A DNA stretch of 64,000 nt from JBDREC01 sp043820105 [NCBI: Pseudomonadota bacterium] (lineage in GTDB: Bacteria; Bdellovibrionota_F; JAHFAK01): positions 93,936 to 157,935 of the forward strand of contig JBDREC010000004.1 in the NCBI GenBank assembly GCA_043820105.1, given 5' to 3'. Both the position numbers and the translations under genes were made by a program. Under the pieces are notes generated by a model. That model saw nothing but the letters and a program-made list of their open reading frames with translations. It did not search any database and had not been told where the DNA came from. Positions 1-8,593 of the stretch are shown here, one piece after another (position 1 is the first letter of the stretch; each line of letters starts with the position of its first letter).

Positions 1-1
1 T

Positions 2-532
2 GATAAAGGCAATATGGCGAGTTTTCAAAAACCTCTTTGCTCAATTACTACTTTTGATAAAATAAAAGTTATGGCATATCCTTTTGACGACCAGTTTAAT
101 GAAATTAAAGTAGGGCAAAAAGTTGAAGTTACGGTTAGCTCAGTTAAAGACAAAGTATTAAAAGGTATTATAAGCTATGTTTCTCCTGTTATTAATCCAA
201 TAAATAGAACATTTGAAATCGAAGCAGGCTTTGATAATAAAGACCTTGAGTTTAGACCAGGTATGATAGCTAAATTAAAAATTAGAACTCAAACAATAAA
301 TGATGCAATGACAATTCCATTTAAAGCAATTGTAGAAAGAAAACAGAATAATAAAGCCGCTATATTTATACTTAACTCTGATATAGCTCAAAAAAAGGAA
401 GTTACATTGGGTCTAGCTGAAGGAGACTACGTTCAGATTTTAAATGATATAAAAGCAAGTGATATGCTAATCGTTTCAGGGCAGCATCTTTTAAGAGATG
501 GTGAAAAAATCAAAATTATAAAAGGAAATTAA
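2..532 (+). CDS. RND efflux periplasmic adaptor (HlyD/AcrA family), 3' part only
   Basis: The gene enters the window already open; 176 residues are visible before the TAA. The visible part begins within the lipoyl/barrel-sandwich region, where a Gly-Asn turn is followed by a strand ending FQKPLCSI. The beta-barrel follows, with the family pattern KVGQKVEV near residue 40 and FRPGMIAKLKI near 85, and then a membrane-proximal domain ending in GEKIKI. Adaptors of this family link an inner-membrane RND pump to an outer-membrane channel. Only 2 bases separate it from the RND pump gene, so the two are surely co-transcribed. The N-terminal signal and coiled-coil hairpin lie outside the window. Confidence 0.85.
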   Translation, partial: DKGNMASFQKPLCSITTFDKIKVMAYPFDDQFNEIKVGQKVEVTVSSVKDKVLKGIISYVSPVINPINRTFEIEAGFDNKDLEFRPGMIAKLKIRTQTINDAMTIPFKAIVERKQNNKAAIFILNSDIAQKKEVTLGLAEGDYVQILNDIKASDMLIVSGQHLLRDGEKIKIIKGN

Positions 533-534
533 AG

Positions 535-3500
535 ATGAATCTTTCTACTTTTTCTATAAAAAAATCTGTTACAACATCTATGTTATATTTAATTATTATT
601 GGCTTTGGCATCTTTTCCTTTAGCAGATTAAAGCTTGATCTATATCCAGATCTATCTTTTCCGGTTGTTGTTGTTTTAACAAATTATACAGGAGCTGGCC
701 CAAAAGATGTTGAGAATCTTGTTACATCCTTTGTTGAGGGAGCTGTATCATCAGTTGAAAATGTTGAAGAAGTTAATTCGATTTCTCAATACGGTGGATC
801 AGTTGTGCTTGTAAAGTTTGCCTGGGGTACTGATATGGATAATGCTGAACGGCAGGTTCAGAAATATTTGGATATGTATGCAAAGCCTTATATGTCAAGT
901 GACGTTGGAGAACCATTGGTTTTTGCTTTTGATCCATCAATGCAGCCGATCATGTTTTGGACAGTAGAGGGAGACAAGGATGAAGCTGAGCTTAGAAGAA
1001 TTAGTGAAGATGTGCTTGAGCCAATGTTTGAAAGGGTTGAAGGTATAGCTGATGCGTTCACCATGGGGGGTCTTAAAAGACAGATTAATATAAAGTTAAA
1101 TCCCGAAAGAATGCGAGCTCTAAATATTACTGGATCAGAAATTGTCAATGCTCTTCGTGCCTCTAATGCATTAATTCCGGGAGGATCAATAGATTCTGCT
1201 AAGACAAATTATACCATTATGACTATTGGTGATTTAAAGACAATTGATGAGGTAAAAAATGTTTTAATAACGGTTAAAGATAATTTACCTATAACTCTTG
1301 ATCATGTAGCTTTAGTTGAAGATGGAATAACGGAAAAAGAAGATGCAACTTGGAACAGTGGAAAAGAATCTATAATGCTTCTGTTAAGGAAAAGATCTGA
1401 TGCAAACACTGTAATTGCTGCTAATAATATGATGAAGCATTTGGAAGAAATGAAAAAAAAGAATCTTTTTCCTGAAGGTATTAAGCTTAACTTGTTTTTT
1501 AATCAAGCTGACATTGTTAAGCTTTCTATTGGAAATCTGGGAAGTACGGCTTGGCAGGCGGTTATTATAACCTTTATTATTCTTTTATTATTTACTGCTA
1601 GTCTAAGATCCTCAGTAGCGGTTGCTGTTTCAATTCCTGTTTCAGTTATTGCAACTTTCGCTGTCATGGATCAAGCCTCAATTACACTAAACATGATTTC
1701 TTTGGCAGGACTTGCCCTGGCTCTTGGGATGTTAGTAGATAATTCCATTGTTGTTACAGAAAATATTTTTCGTTTCATGAAAACAGAAAAAGATCCTGCT
1801 ATTGCAGCTGAGAAAGGAAGCCTTGAGGTAAAAAATGCAATTATTGCATCAACTCTTACTACCATTTCAGTTTTTGCACCAATCCTATTTGTTCCAGGTA
1901 TAGCTGGTATGATGTTTAAGGATATGTCATTGACTATTTGCTTTTCACTCATCGTTTCTTTAATAGTAGCTCTATCTTTGAATCCAATGTTAAATTATTA
2001 TTTTTTTAAATTTCCAGGTGGAAAGAAAAAACTTAAACTGTTTTCATATTTCTCTGATTTTATTGAAACATTATCTGATAAATATGCTGTTTTAATTGAA
2101 AAGGCTTTGCATAGGAGAAAGACAGTTTTAATTTCTGCTCTAATGCTTTTTATAGTTTCTTTAGTTTTCGGCAAATTCTTCTTAGACTTTGATTTTTTAG
2201 CACATAGTGATCAAGGTTTTATTCTAATCAATGTTGAAACAAAACCAGGAATAGTGCTTGAAGATTTTAGTGGTAAAATGAAAGAAGTTGAAAAGATTGT
2301 TCAGGAATCTGTGCCAGAAACAGATAAAATTCTAACGACCTTTGGTACTTCTGAAGGCTTTCTAACTCTAATTGGACAGTCAGCAAATTCAGGGCTTGTG
2401 AGAATTAAACTTCCTCCTATTTCAGAAAGAACAAGAAAACAAGCCGAGATTGAAAAAAAACTTAGAGAGGATTTAAAAAATATTCCAGGGATTAGTTATA
2501 GAATTGGAAGACCAAATATCGGAGGCGGAGAAGGTGATATGGAAATTAAAATATTTCACGATGATATAGCTGTTTTAACTGAATTTGGAAATAAATTAAC
2601 AAATGACATGCGTGGCGTTGAGGGTGTTGGAACATGTAAGTTTTCACTTGAACAGGGAAGGCCAGAGTTTAATATTCGCTATGATCGCGAAAAAATGAAA
2701 AGCCTTGGAATAATGCCAGCAGCTGTAACACAAGAAATATCAACCTACTTCCAAGGATCAAGAGCAGGTCTTTTTCGTGAAAAAGGCAGAGAATATGATA
2801 TTCTGGTAAGAGCAGACAGACAATATCGAATTGGTGAAAAGCATTTATTGAATATGCCGGTAAAATCGAGTCTGGGAAATATTTACCCTTTAAGTGCTGT
2901 CGCCAAAGTTGAAGCTCAAAACGCACCTTTAAATATTGAAAGATTCAATCAGAAAAGAATTGCAACAATTACCTTAAACAAAAAGGAAGACTGGGCTTTA
3001 AATCCAGTTCTAACAAATGTGAAAACATTTCTTGATAGTTATGATAAGCCCAGTGAGGTTCAAATATCTATTGGAGGTGCAGCCGAAGATATGCAAGAAT
3101 CATTTAAATATTTATTTTTGGCTCTTGTGACAGCTATCCTTCTTGTTTATATGGTTATGGCTTCTCAGTTTGAATCCCTCTTAGAGCCATTTGTAATAAT
3201 TTTCTCTATTCCACTTTCTTTAATTGGAGTAGTTATCTTGCTTTTTATTACATCAACAACCATTCAAGTCACAGCGCTCATAGGTGTAATAATGCTTGCT
3301 GGAATTGTTGTTAACAACGCTATTGTGCTTATTGATTACTTGAAACAACTCAGAGGTAAGGGCCATTCATTAATTGAGGCAGCGGTTATCTCTGGAAAGA
3401 CTCGTCTAAGGCCTGTATTAATGACTGCAGCCACAACTTCTTTAGCCATGGTCCCCTTGGCAATTGAACTAAATGAAGGATCAGAAACATGGTCACCAAT

Positions 3501-3657
3501 GGCTAGATCAGTTATTGGTGGTTTAGTTGCTGCTACATTTTTAACCTTGATAGTTATTCCAGTGCTCTATGTTTCAGTTGTTTTAACAATTGAAAAAATA
3601 AAGAAATGGCTAAAAAATAAAATATTTAGAAAAAACCTAAAAACTCAAAACATATAA
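535..3657 (+). CDS. RND multidrug efflux permease (AcrB/MexB-like)
   Basis: The 1040-residue length and layout are those of inner-membrane RND pumps: an N-terminal membrane helix, a large periplasmic loop, a block of helices, a second loop and a second block. The intramembrane signature LVDNSIVVTEN near residue 402 keeps the first Asp of the proton relay but has Asn at the second position. In the second half AGIVVNNAIVLID has Asn where AcrB has its relay Lys near residue 940. These substitutions are common in the broader SwrC-type branch, so the pump is probably functional but the substrate cannot be named. It follows the adaptor gene at once. No outer-membrane channel gene is visible in the window. 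Confidence 0.92.
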   Translation: MNLSTFSIKKSVTTSMLYLIIIGFGIFSFSRLKLDLYPDLSFPVVVVLTNYTGAGPKDVENLVTSFVEGAVSSVENVEEVNSISQYGGSVVLVKFAWGTDMDNAERQVQKYLDMYAKPYMSSDVGEPLVFAFDPSMQPIMFWTVEGDKDEAELRRISEDVLEPMFERVEGIADAFTMGGLKRQINIKLNPERMRALNITGSEIVNALRASNALIPGGSIDSAKTNYTIMTIGDLKTIDEVKNVLITVKDNLPITLDHVALVEDGITEKEDATWNSGKESIMLLLRKRSDANTVIAANNMMKHLEEMKKKNLFPEGIKLNLFFNQADIVKLSIGNLGSTAWQAVIITFIILLLFTASLRSSVAVAVSIPVSVIATFAVMDQASITLNMISLAGLALALGMLVDNSIVVTENIFRFMKTEKDPAIAAEKGSLEVKNAIIASTLTTISVFAPILFVPGIAGMMFKDMSLTICFSLIVSLIVALSLNPMLNYYFFKFPGGKKKLKLFSYFSDFIETLSDKYAVLIEKALHRRKTVLISALMLFIVSLVFGKFFLDFDFLAHSDQGFILINVETKPGIVLEDFSGKMKEVEKIVQESVPETDKILTTFGTSEGFLTLIGQSANSGLVRIKLPPISERTRKQAEIEKKLREDLKNIPGISYRIGRPNIGGGEGDMEIKIFHDDIAVLTEFGNKLTNDMRGVEGVGTCKFSLEQGRPEFNIRYDREKMKSLGIMPAAVTQEISTYFQGSRAGLFREKGREYDILVRADRQYRIGEKHLLNMPVKSSLGNIYPLSAVAKVEAQNAPLNIERFNQKRIATITLNKKEDWALNPVLTNVKTFLDSYDKPSEVQISIGGAAEDMQESFKYLFLALVTAILLVYMVMASQFESLLEPFVIIFSIPLSLIGVVILLFITSTTIQVTALIGVIMLAGIVVNNAIVLIDYLKQLRGKGHSLIEAAVISGKTRLRPVLMTAATTSLAMVPLAIELNEGSETWSPMARSVIGGLVAATFLTLIVIPVLYVSVVLTIEKIKKWLKNKIFRKNLKTQNI

Positions 3658-3659
3658 TA

Positions 3660-3691
3660 AAATTCAAAATTCAAAAAATTCAAAATCAAAA
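3660..3691. repeat. Heptamer repeat, family A (TTCAAAA)
   Basis: Imperfect tandem copies of TTCAAAA fill the gap between two convergent genes, the RND pump and the aroC fusion. The same heptamer recurs at 12768-12797, 13484-13516 and 49452-49482. Here it reads TTCAAAA in the direction of the gene that has just ended. Confidence 0.8.
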
Positions 3692-3692
3692 T

Positions 3693-5024
3693 CTACTTCT
3701 GCACCTTCTTGCTCCAATCTATGATCTTCCCCATCACATTTTCAACCTCATAGTAATCAAGCTTTAAGGCCCTGGATATTTTTTTATTTCTTTTTGATAT
3801 TTCCAGCTCTCTTGTTTGATTGTAGATCTTTAGGCTGTTTTTTTTCTTTAAAATACCAATTTCTGATGAAAGTTTATTTCTTTCACTTATCAAATAAAGA
3901 ATATCTGAATCAATTAGGTCTATTTTATTTCTCAAGACACTTATTTTTTTTAAATCATCAGCTTCTGTATCAAAAAACAGCATTTCCTGAGAAAGCATTT
4001 TATCTAAAATGACCAAGGCTAGCATTGCCTCTACAACTGGGACTATTCGTGGGCAAATGCAAGGGTCATGTCTGCCTTTGATCTTAAGTTCTTTTTCTTC
4101 ATTTAAATTATTAATAGTTTTTTGTTTTTTCAAAATAGAGGGAGTTGGTTTAACTGCAATTCTTATTTCAATATTATTGCCGTTGCTAATGCCACCTAAG
4201 ATACCACCAGAGTTGTTTGATAAAAAACCTTCCTGATTCATTTGATCATTGAATTTTGAGCCATGCATTTTAGCAGCTGAAAAACCTGCTCCTATTTCAA
4301 CCCCTTTTACTGAACCAATGCTCATAAGTGCCTTGGAAATTTCAGCGTCAAGTTTTCCAAAAACAGGATCCCCCAAACCTCCTGGGCAATTTTCAATGAT
4401 TGCTTTGACTATCCCACCACAGGAATCGTCCTGCGATGAAATTTCTTTAATATAAGTTTCCATTTCTTTTGCTTTATCTTTGTCTGGGCATTTAACTGGA
4501 TTTTTATCAATTTCTAATAGATCAATTTTCTTTGCTTTAATATTTCCAACCTGTTCAGTAAAAGCATAAATCTTAATTTTACTTTTTTTTAAGATTTTTT
4601 GAGCTATGCTGCCTGCTATAACTCGAGCAGCAGTTTCTCTTCCAGAAGCTCGACCGCCGCCTCTATGATCATAGATTCCATATTTCATAAAGTAAGTGTA
4701 GTCTGCATGTCCTGGCCTAAAAACATTTTTTAAATTATCATAATCCTGGCTTTTTACATCTTTATTTTTGATTATTGCACAAATTGGTGTGCCTAAACTA
4801 AGACCGTTAAAGACGCCTGATAGAATTTCAATTTTATCATCTTCGCTTCGAGGGCTTGTAATCTTGTTTTGACCTGGTTTTCTTCTGTTTAATTGTTTTT
4901 GAATATCTGCTATAGAAATTTCAATTCCAGGTCTTAATCCCAAAATCAAAACTCCAACAGCTTTTCCATGAGATTCACCAAAGCTAATTATTTTAACATT
5001 ATTTCCAAATATATTACCAGACAT
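3693..5024 (-). CDS. aroC: Chorismate synthase fused to a C-terminal chorismate mutase
   Basis: Residues 1 to about 352 are chorismate synthase, which converts EPSP to chorismate using reduced FMN. All three signatures are present: GESHG at 16-20, DHRGGGRASGRET at 119-131, and HDPCICPRIVPV at 319-330. A normal enzyme would end here. Instead the frame continues for about 90 residues that match an AroQ-type chorismate mutase helix bundle: LRNKIDLID at 364-372, the arginine at 382, a lysine cluster at 393-395 and RELE at 405-408. The fusion would convert chorismate straight to prephenate for Phe and Tyr synthesis. The gene is solitary, about 7 kb from the rest of the shikimate genes, on the same strand. 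The mutase assignment rests on motif spacing and is slightly less certain than the synthase. Confidence 0.9.
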   Translation of the reverse strand: MSGNIFGNNVKIISFGESHGKAVGVLILGLRPGIEISIADIQKQLNRRKPGQNKITSPRSEDDKIEILSGVFNGLSLGTPICAIIKNKDVKSQDYDNLKNVFRPGHADYTYFMKYGIYDHRGGGRASGRETAARVIAGSIAQKILKKSKIKIYAFTEQVGNIKAKKIDLLEIDKNPVKCPDKDKAKEMETYIKEISSQDDSCGGIVKAIIENCPGGLGDPVFGKLDAEISKALMSIGSVKGVEIGAGFSAAKMHGSKFNDQMNQEGFLSNNSGGILGGISNGNNIEIRIAVKPTPSILKKQKTINNLNEEKELKIKGRHDPCICPRIVPVVEAMLALVILDKMLSQEMLFFDTEADDLKKISVLRNKIDLIDSDILYLISERNKLSSEIGILKKKNSLKIYNQTRELEISKRNKKISRALKLDYYEVENVMGKIIDWSKKVQK

Positions 5025-5098
5025 GCAATATTCCCTTTATTTTTTTTTGCCTATCTAACAGCAAAGTAATCTTTAGTCTAGCATATTAATTATAAAAA

Positions 5099-5133
5099 AC
5101 TTACGACTTACAGCTTATGACTTACCACTTATT
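5099..5133. repeat. Heptamer repeat, family C (CTTACCA type)
   Basis: Five diverged 7-base units (CTTACGA, CTTACAG, CTTATGA, CTTACCA, CTTATTT) lie upstream of the lipoprotein gene at 5203. They read CTTACCA in the direction of that gene. The family recurs at seven or more other places in the window. Confidence 0.8.
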
Positions 5134-5202
5134 TTAAAATTGACATATTGCGAAAAAAATGTATTTTTTTTTAAAATTAAACTTAGATTGGATGAGCTTT
5201 TG

Positions 5203-6384
5203 ATGGGAAACTTAAAAATTCTAAAGTACTTTCTTTTTTTCATTATTTGTATTGTTTTTATTTCATGTAAGCAAAATAATCCATATCAATATCATTATAA
5301 TAAGAAACATACTTGTATTAATAATTATATTCCACATGTTGTGCCAAGTCCGCCTATTGTTCCTGTTTATTATTCAGGACCTATTATTACAGTACCTATT
5401 GTTCCAGCGCCGCCTATTATTATTCAGCACAAAGTGGTTTATAAAAAATCAAAATCTAAAGCCAGGTTTAAGGTTAGGTTAGAAGAAGTAAAAAACGAAG
5501 ATCCTCAAGATCCCGCAGAACCAGACCCAGTTGATCCAGATCCAATAGAACCAGACCCAGTTGATCCAGATCCAATAGAACCAGACCCAGTGGAGCCAGA
5601 TCCAATAGAACCAGACCCAGTGGAGCCAGATCCAATAGAACCAGACCCAGTGGAGCCAGACCCAGTTGATCCAGATCCAGTTGATCCAAATCCAGTTGAT
5701 CCAGATCCAGTTGACCCAGATCCAGTTGATCCTGATCCCGGCGATGCTGGGCCTTGTGATTCACATACAAATATGTCTCTTTATCCTGATGATTTTGAAG
5801 GATGTCCTTATGATGTTCCTGATAAGTTTATTATGGCTGATTTTGTGAATAATCCTTCAGGGGTTACTAGTGAGAATAATCAAGTAAATATCCTGGTTCC
5901 AAATGGGGATTTTGTTAAAACTGAAATATCAAGAAAAGGCATGAATTGCCCAGGTGATGAAATTACAAATTTTGTTAAGGCTAGAATTAGAGATAATAAA
6001 GGCATAATTCCAGATAATGATACGGTTATTAAAGCCTTTGATGTTTATTATAAAATGCCCACAATTAACAGTGTAATAAGCATTGGAGCAGGTAGATTAG
6101 AAATGGATAAGGCCTGGATTGAATATCAGGGTCCTGTTAATAACGCTGGATCAGGAACACGTTATATTACGGGTTTCTTGAAAAAAATTAGTGGACAAAA
6201 TAAGGTTACATTTACTTTAGTTGATCTATATCCTTCAAGTTCAGTAGCTGAAATGTATTGTGTTGACCAAAAGCACAAGATTTGGAGTGAGTTTTCAGAT
6301 ATTGATTTTTCAGATATTAAAAAAGCCAGTATTGATTCTAAGAAAAACAAGGCGGATCGTGAGAAGGTTTGGAGGGCTTATTAG
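5203..6384 (+). CDS. Lipoprotein with Pro-Asp repeat linker, unknown C-terminal domain
   Basis: The start at ATG 5203 gives a clean lipoprotein signal peptide ending in the lipobox FISC near residue 22; in-frame sequence upstream is poor leader material. A Pro/Tyr/Ile-rich stretch follows (about 35-75), then a long array of PDPV-D/E repeats (about 100-180) encoded by a 30-base tandem repeat. The last 210 residues form an unrecognised globular domain with four cysteines. The linker would give an extended arm from the membrane anchor through the periplasm or off the cell surface. The next two genes are also lipoproteins, one with a similar Pro-rich arm. The TAG stop is part of a GTATTCA heptamer repeat. 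Function unknown. Confidence 0.8.
   Translation: MGNLKILKYFLFFIICIVFISCKQNNPYQYHYNKKHTCINNYIPHVVPSPPIVPVYYSGPIITVPIVPAPPIIIQHKVVYKKSKSKARFKVRLEEVKNEDPQDPAEPDPVDPDPIEPDPVDPDPIEPDPVEPDPIEPDPVEPDPIEPDPVEPDPVDPDPVDPNPVDPDPVDPDPVDPDPGDAGPCDSHTNMSLYPDDFEGCPYDVPDKFIMADFVNNPSGVTSENNQVNILVPNGDFVKTEISRKGMNCPGDEITNFVKARIRDNKGIIPDNDTVIKAFDVYYKMPTINSVISIGAGRLEMDKAWIEYQGPVNNAGSGTRYITGFLKKISGQNKVTFTLVDLYPSSSVAEMYCVDQKHKIWSEFSDIDFSDIKKASIDSKKNKADREKVWRAY
5518..5737 (+). repeat. 30-bp tandem repeat coding for the PDPV linker
   Basis: Four near-identical 30-base units occupy 5521-5640, each coding for ten residues of the Pro-Asp/Glu type. Degenerate 12- to 18-base subunits continue to about 5737. The array stays in frame and lies wholly in the lipoprotein gene. 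Copy number is likely to vary by slippage. Confidence 0.9.
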
Positions 6385-6411
6385 TATTCGGTATTCAGTA
6401 TTCAGTATTTG
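6382..6411. repeat. Heptamer repeat, family B (GTATTCA)
   Basis: Units GTATTCG, GTATTCA, GTATTCA and GTATTTG run directly from the stop codon of the lipoprotein gene; the TAG stop is the first three bases of TAGTATTC. The same junction occurs at 37493 and 46434. Confidence 0.85.
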
Positions 6412-6439
6412 GATATGGTATATACCATTAGAAACCATT

Positions 6440-6521
6440 GAAAATTGAAAATTGATTGTTGATTATTGAAAATTAAAAACACTTGGAATAATCAATAATC
6501 AATAATTAATAATTAATATTC
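6440..6521. repeat. Heptamer repeat, family E (AATAATC/AATAATT)
   Basis: A right arm of AATAATC, AATAATC, AATAATT, AATAATT is preceded by a partly complementary left arm rich in GATTATTG and GATTGTTG, so the tract can fold on itself. A close relative, sharing TTGGAATAATCAATA or nearly so, lies between batC and batD at 21417-21476. Confidence 0.7.
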
Positions 6522-6640
6522 GCTTGTCTTATTTCTCTATATTCCCCTGATCTGGCGCGCAGTGTCATTGTTGTCGCGGTATCATGTCTGTTTTTTTATT
6601 TAAAATCTAATGATAATCAGTGTTTAGTTGTGTTCGCTTG

Positions 6641-6656
6641 TGGTATGGAAATTGCA
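6641..6656 (+). promoter_or_regulatory. Candidate sigma-54 promoter
   Basis: TGGTATGGAAATTGCA has GG and GC twelve bases apart, as in the -24/-12 consensus TGGCACG-N4-TTGCW, with T and T in place of both C's of the -24 box. It lies about 50 bases upstream of the ATG at 6705. The match alone is moderate. Stronger sites precede other secreted-protein genes here (8521 and 59179). Confidence 0.45.
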
Positions 6657-6704
6657 TAAAATTGGTCTTGGACTAAAAGATGAAAAAATTAAGGGGCACT
6701 AATT

Positions 6705-8384
6705 ATGAAACAATTTACTGTAATAATCCTTATTTCCATTTCTTTATTTGCATTTTCTAGCTGTAAGAAAAAGGTAGAGACTAAGGAAGCTAAATCTAGC
6801 GATGCAAGTGAGAACAGTCAAAATATCATTCCACCAAGCCAAGGACCCTTGGATTTGTATCAAGATCCAATTGTTTCTCAAAACATTCAAGAAAGCATTG
6901 GAAGCCAAGCGCCTGTGATTAATAAAGAAATTACTGAATATGAGGTTTCTAAGGAATGGGTATTATTAAATAATGGTGATAAGGTATTGATTAGTGATTT
7001 TTGCATTACCTATCCTTTGGAGGCTGTCTGTAGATGTGGCAAAAAGAAATGTCCTGCTGCTGATAAAAATGAAGAAAATATAAGCATAGAAGAAATAGCT
7101 GTAGATGGAGAGAGTGATGAAACAGAAGTTGCTGAAATAATAGAAGATGAAGAAGAATTGGAAATAGAAGAAAATCTTAGTGATACAAGTGATGAGGTGA
7201 TTGAGATATATTATGATGAGCGTGAGGAAGATACGGTTCCAATAAGCCAAAGGCGACCAGAAGCAAGATTTTCAAGTGAGCATAAAGGCAAAAAAGTTAT
7301 TCAAGCTGCTGATTTGCCGACACAGGAAGAACTTGAGCAGATGGAAACAGAGGAAGCCTTGGAGGATTTGGATCAAGAAGGGCTTGCTTTTGAGGATTAT
7401 GATGAGGATTATGATGAGGATTATGATGAAGCAACGATAGATGAAGAAGAAGCTACTGTATTTAATCGAAAAGAGATTGAAAATTATAATATGGTCGAAA
7501 CAAGGCAGATATGTATAAAGTCTAGCGAATCTTCCAGTTCTTTGTGTGATAATCATGAAATAAATTATCCAAGGGATATTGCAATTGATACAGAAGGAAA
7601 ATTTTATATAGCTAATACTGCTTCAGATGAAATAATTATTTCATCTGCTGTAAATTTGAACTTAGGCTTAGATTTGCTTTCAAAATTTTCTCCAAGCTTT
7701 AAGGAATTGACATTAAATTATCCATTTGCTGTAGCTGTACACAAGAGTCGATATGTTTATGTTGCTGATATTTCAGATGAAAATAAAACTTATATTATCA
7801 AACACGATATTGAGAATGGATATACCAAGAGATTTTTGGGGAATTTATCAAAGGGAGGTGGTTTTTTCAATATAGCTGATATAGCTCTTGATAATAAGGG
7901 TAATTTATATGTTTTGGATGTAGATTCTAATGGAATGAATATATATATAAAGGTATATAATCAAGATATTGAGCTTCCATTTAAGAATTATGCTCTTCCT
8001 TTGGACGAAAATTCAAATCCAACAAGCATTGCAATAAGTGAAAATGGCGATATCTTTTTCCTTGATATGGGCAAGAACGAATTATTGAAAATAAATGGTA
8101 AAACAAAGGAAATAATTGTTATTTCAAATGGTTCCGGAAACATGCAGGGACAGTTAAATCAGCCTGGTGCTCTATTTATTGGTCAAGCTTCTAAGGTTTA
8201 TGTGCTAGATTCGATAGTTAATAATAGAATTGTTGTTTTTGATTTAAATGGAAATTGCTTGGGAAATATAGAAATTCCAATAGAAAATTTTGGTGAAATA
8301 AGTGAAGCAGCCTCTTTTGCAGTTCATAATAATGGATATATCTATATTACTGATCCAGAAAATGATAGGCTTATTAGATTTTAA
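6705..8384 (+). CDS. Lipoprotein with acidic linker and NHL-type beta-propeller
   Basis: The signal peptide ends in the lipobox FSSC near residue 20, followed by a KKK patch. Residues about 120-260 are very acidic, with a small DYDE repeat near 230-242. From about 275 the sequence has NHL-like repeats: YPRDIAIDTEGKFYIANT, YPFAVAVHKSRYVYVAD, ADIALDNKGNLYVLD, TSIAISENGDIFFLD, PGALFIGQASKVYVLD and FAVHNNGYIYITDPEND. That is about six blades, enough for a closed propeller. NHL propellers usually bind protein or polymer ligands; no catalytic site is visible. A ribosome site (AAGGGG) lies 8 bases before the ATG. It stands alone behind a candidate sigma-54 promoter. The ligand cannot be inferred. 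Confidence 0.82.
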   Translation: MKQFTVIILISISLFAFSSCKKKVETKEAKSSDASENSQNIIPPSQGPLDLYQDPIVSQNIQESIGSQAPVINKEITEYEVSKEWVLLNNGDKVLISDFCITYPLEAVCRCGKKKCPAADKNEENISIEEIAVDGESDETEVAEIIEDEEELEIEENLSDTSDEVIEIYYDEREEDTVPISQRRPEARFSSEHKGKKVIQAADLPTQEELEQMETEEALEDLDQEGLAFEDYDEDYDEDYDEATIDEEEATVFNRKEIENYNMVETRQICIKSSESSSSLCDNHEINYPRDIAIDTEGKFYIANTASDEIIISSAVNLNLGLDLLSKFSPSFKELTLNYPFAVAVHKSRYVYVADISDENKTYIIKHDIENGYTKRFLGNLSKGGGFFNIADIALDNKGNLYVLDVDSNGMNIYIKVYNQDIELPFKNYALPLDENSNPTSIAISENGDIFFLDMGKNELLKINGKTKEIIVISNGSGNMQGQLNQPGALFIGQASKVYVLDSIVNNRIVVFDLNGNCLGNIEIPIENFGEISEAASFAVHNNGYIYITDPENDRLIRF

Positions 8385-8520
8385 GGAATTTTTTGAATGG
8401 ACAAAACTGTCTCAAGATCTATGATTTTTTGCGATTCCACTGTCCCAAAGCTTCAATAAAACCAAAAACCCTCGGGCATTAACACCTTAATTTAAATGAT
8501 GAATATGCAATTGCCTGTGT

Positions 8521-8536
8521 TGGCACGATCCTTGTA
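8521..8536 (+). promoter_or_regulatory. Candidate sigma-54 promoter
   Basis: TGGCACGATCCTTGTA matches the -24/-12 consensus TGGCACG-N4-TTGCW at every fixed base except T for C in the -12 GC pair. It lies about 58 bases upstream of the lipoprotein start at 8594. It is one of the best matches in the window. Confidence 0.65.
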
Positions 8537-8593
8537 ATATATCTTAAAAAAAAACAATAAATTACTTATTTTAACTAAAAGGAGTTTAACGTT

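Larger units (their letters stand above)
6385..6704. other. 320-bp intergenic region with repeats and a promoter
   Basis: This gap holds a family B heptamer tract, a perfect 14-base palindrome (ATGGTATATACCAT at 6415-6428), a family E tract (6440-6521), and a sigma-54-like site at 6641-6656. A less AT-rich patch near 6545-6590 has no recognisable feature. No open frame in it looks like a gene. Confidence 0.7.

Noticed and set aside
5518-5737. Repeat arrays in lipoprotein genes as CRISPR or as genes on the opposite strand
   Set aside because: The units are contiguous and in frame in the plus-strand genes. The minus-strand frames here and at 8720-9085 give low-complexity LDLGQ- or WCYWF-type strings and are shadows.
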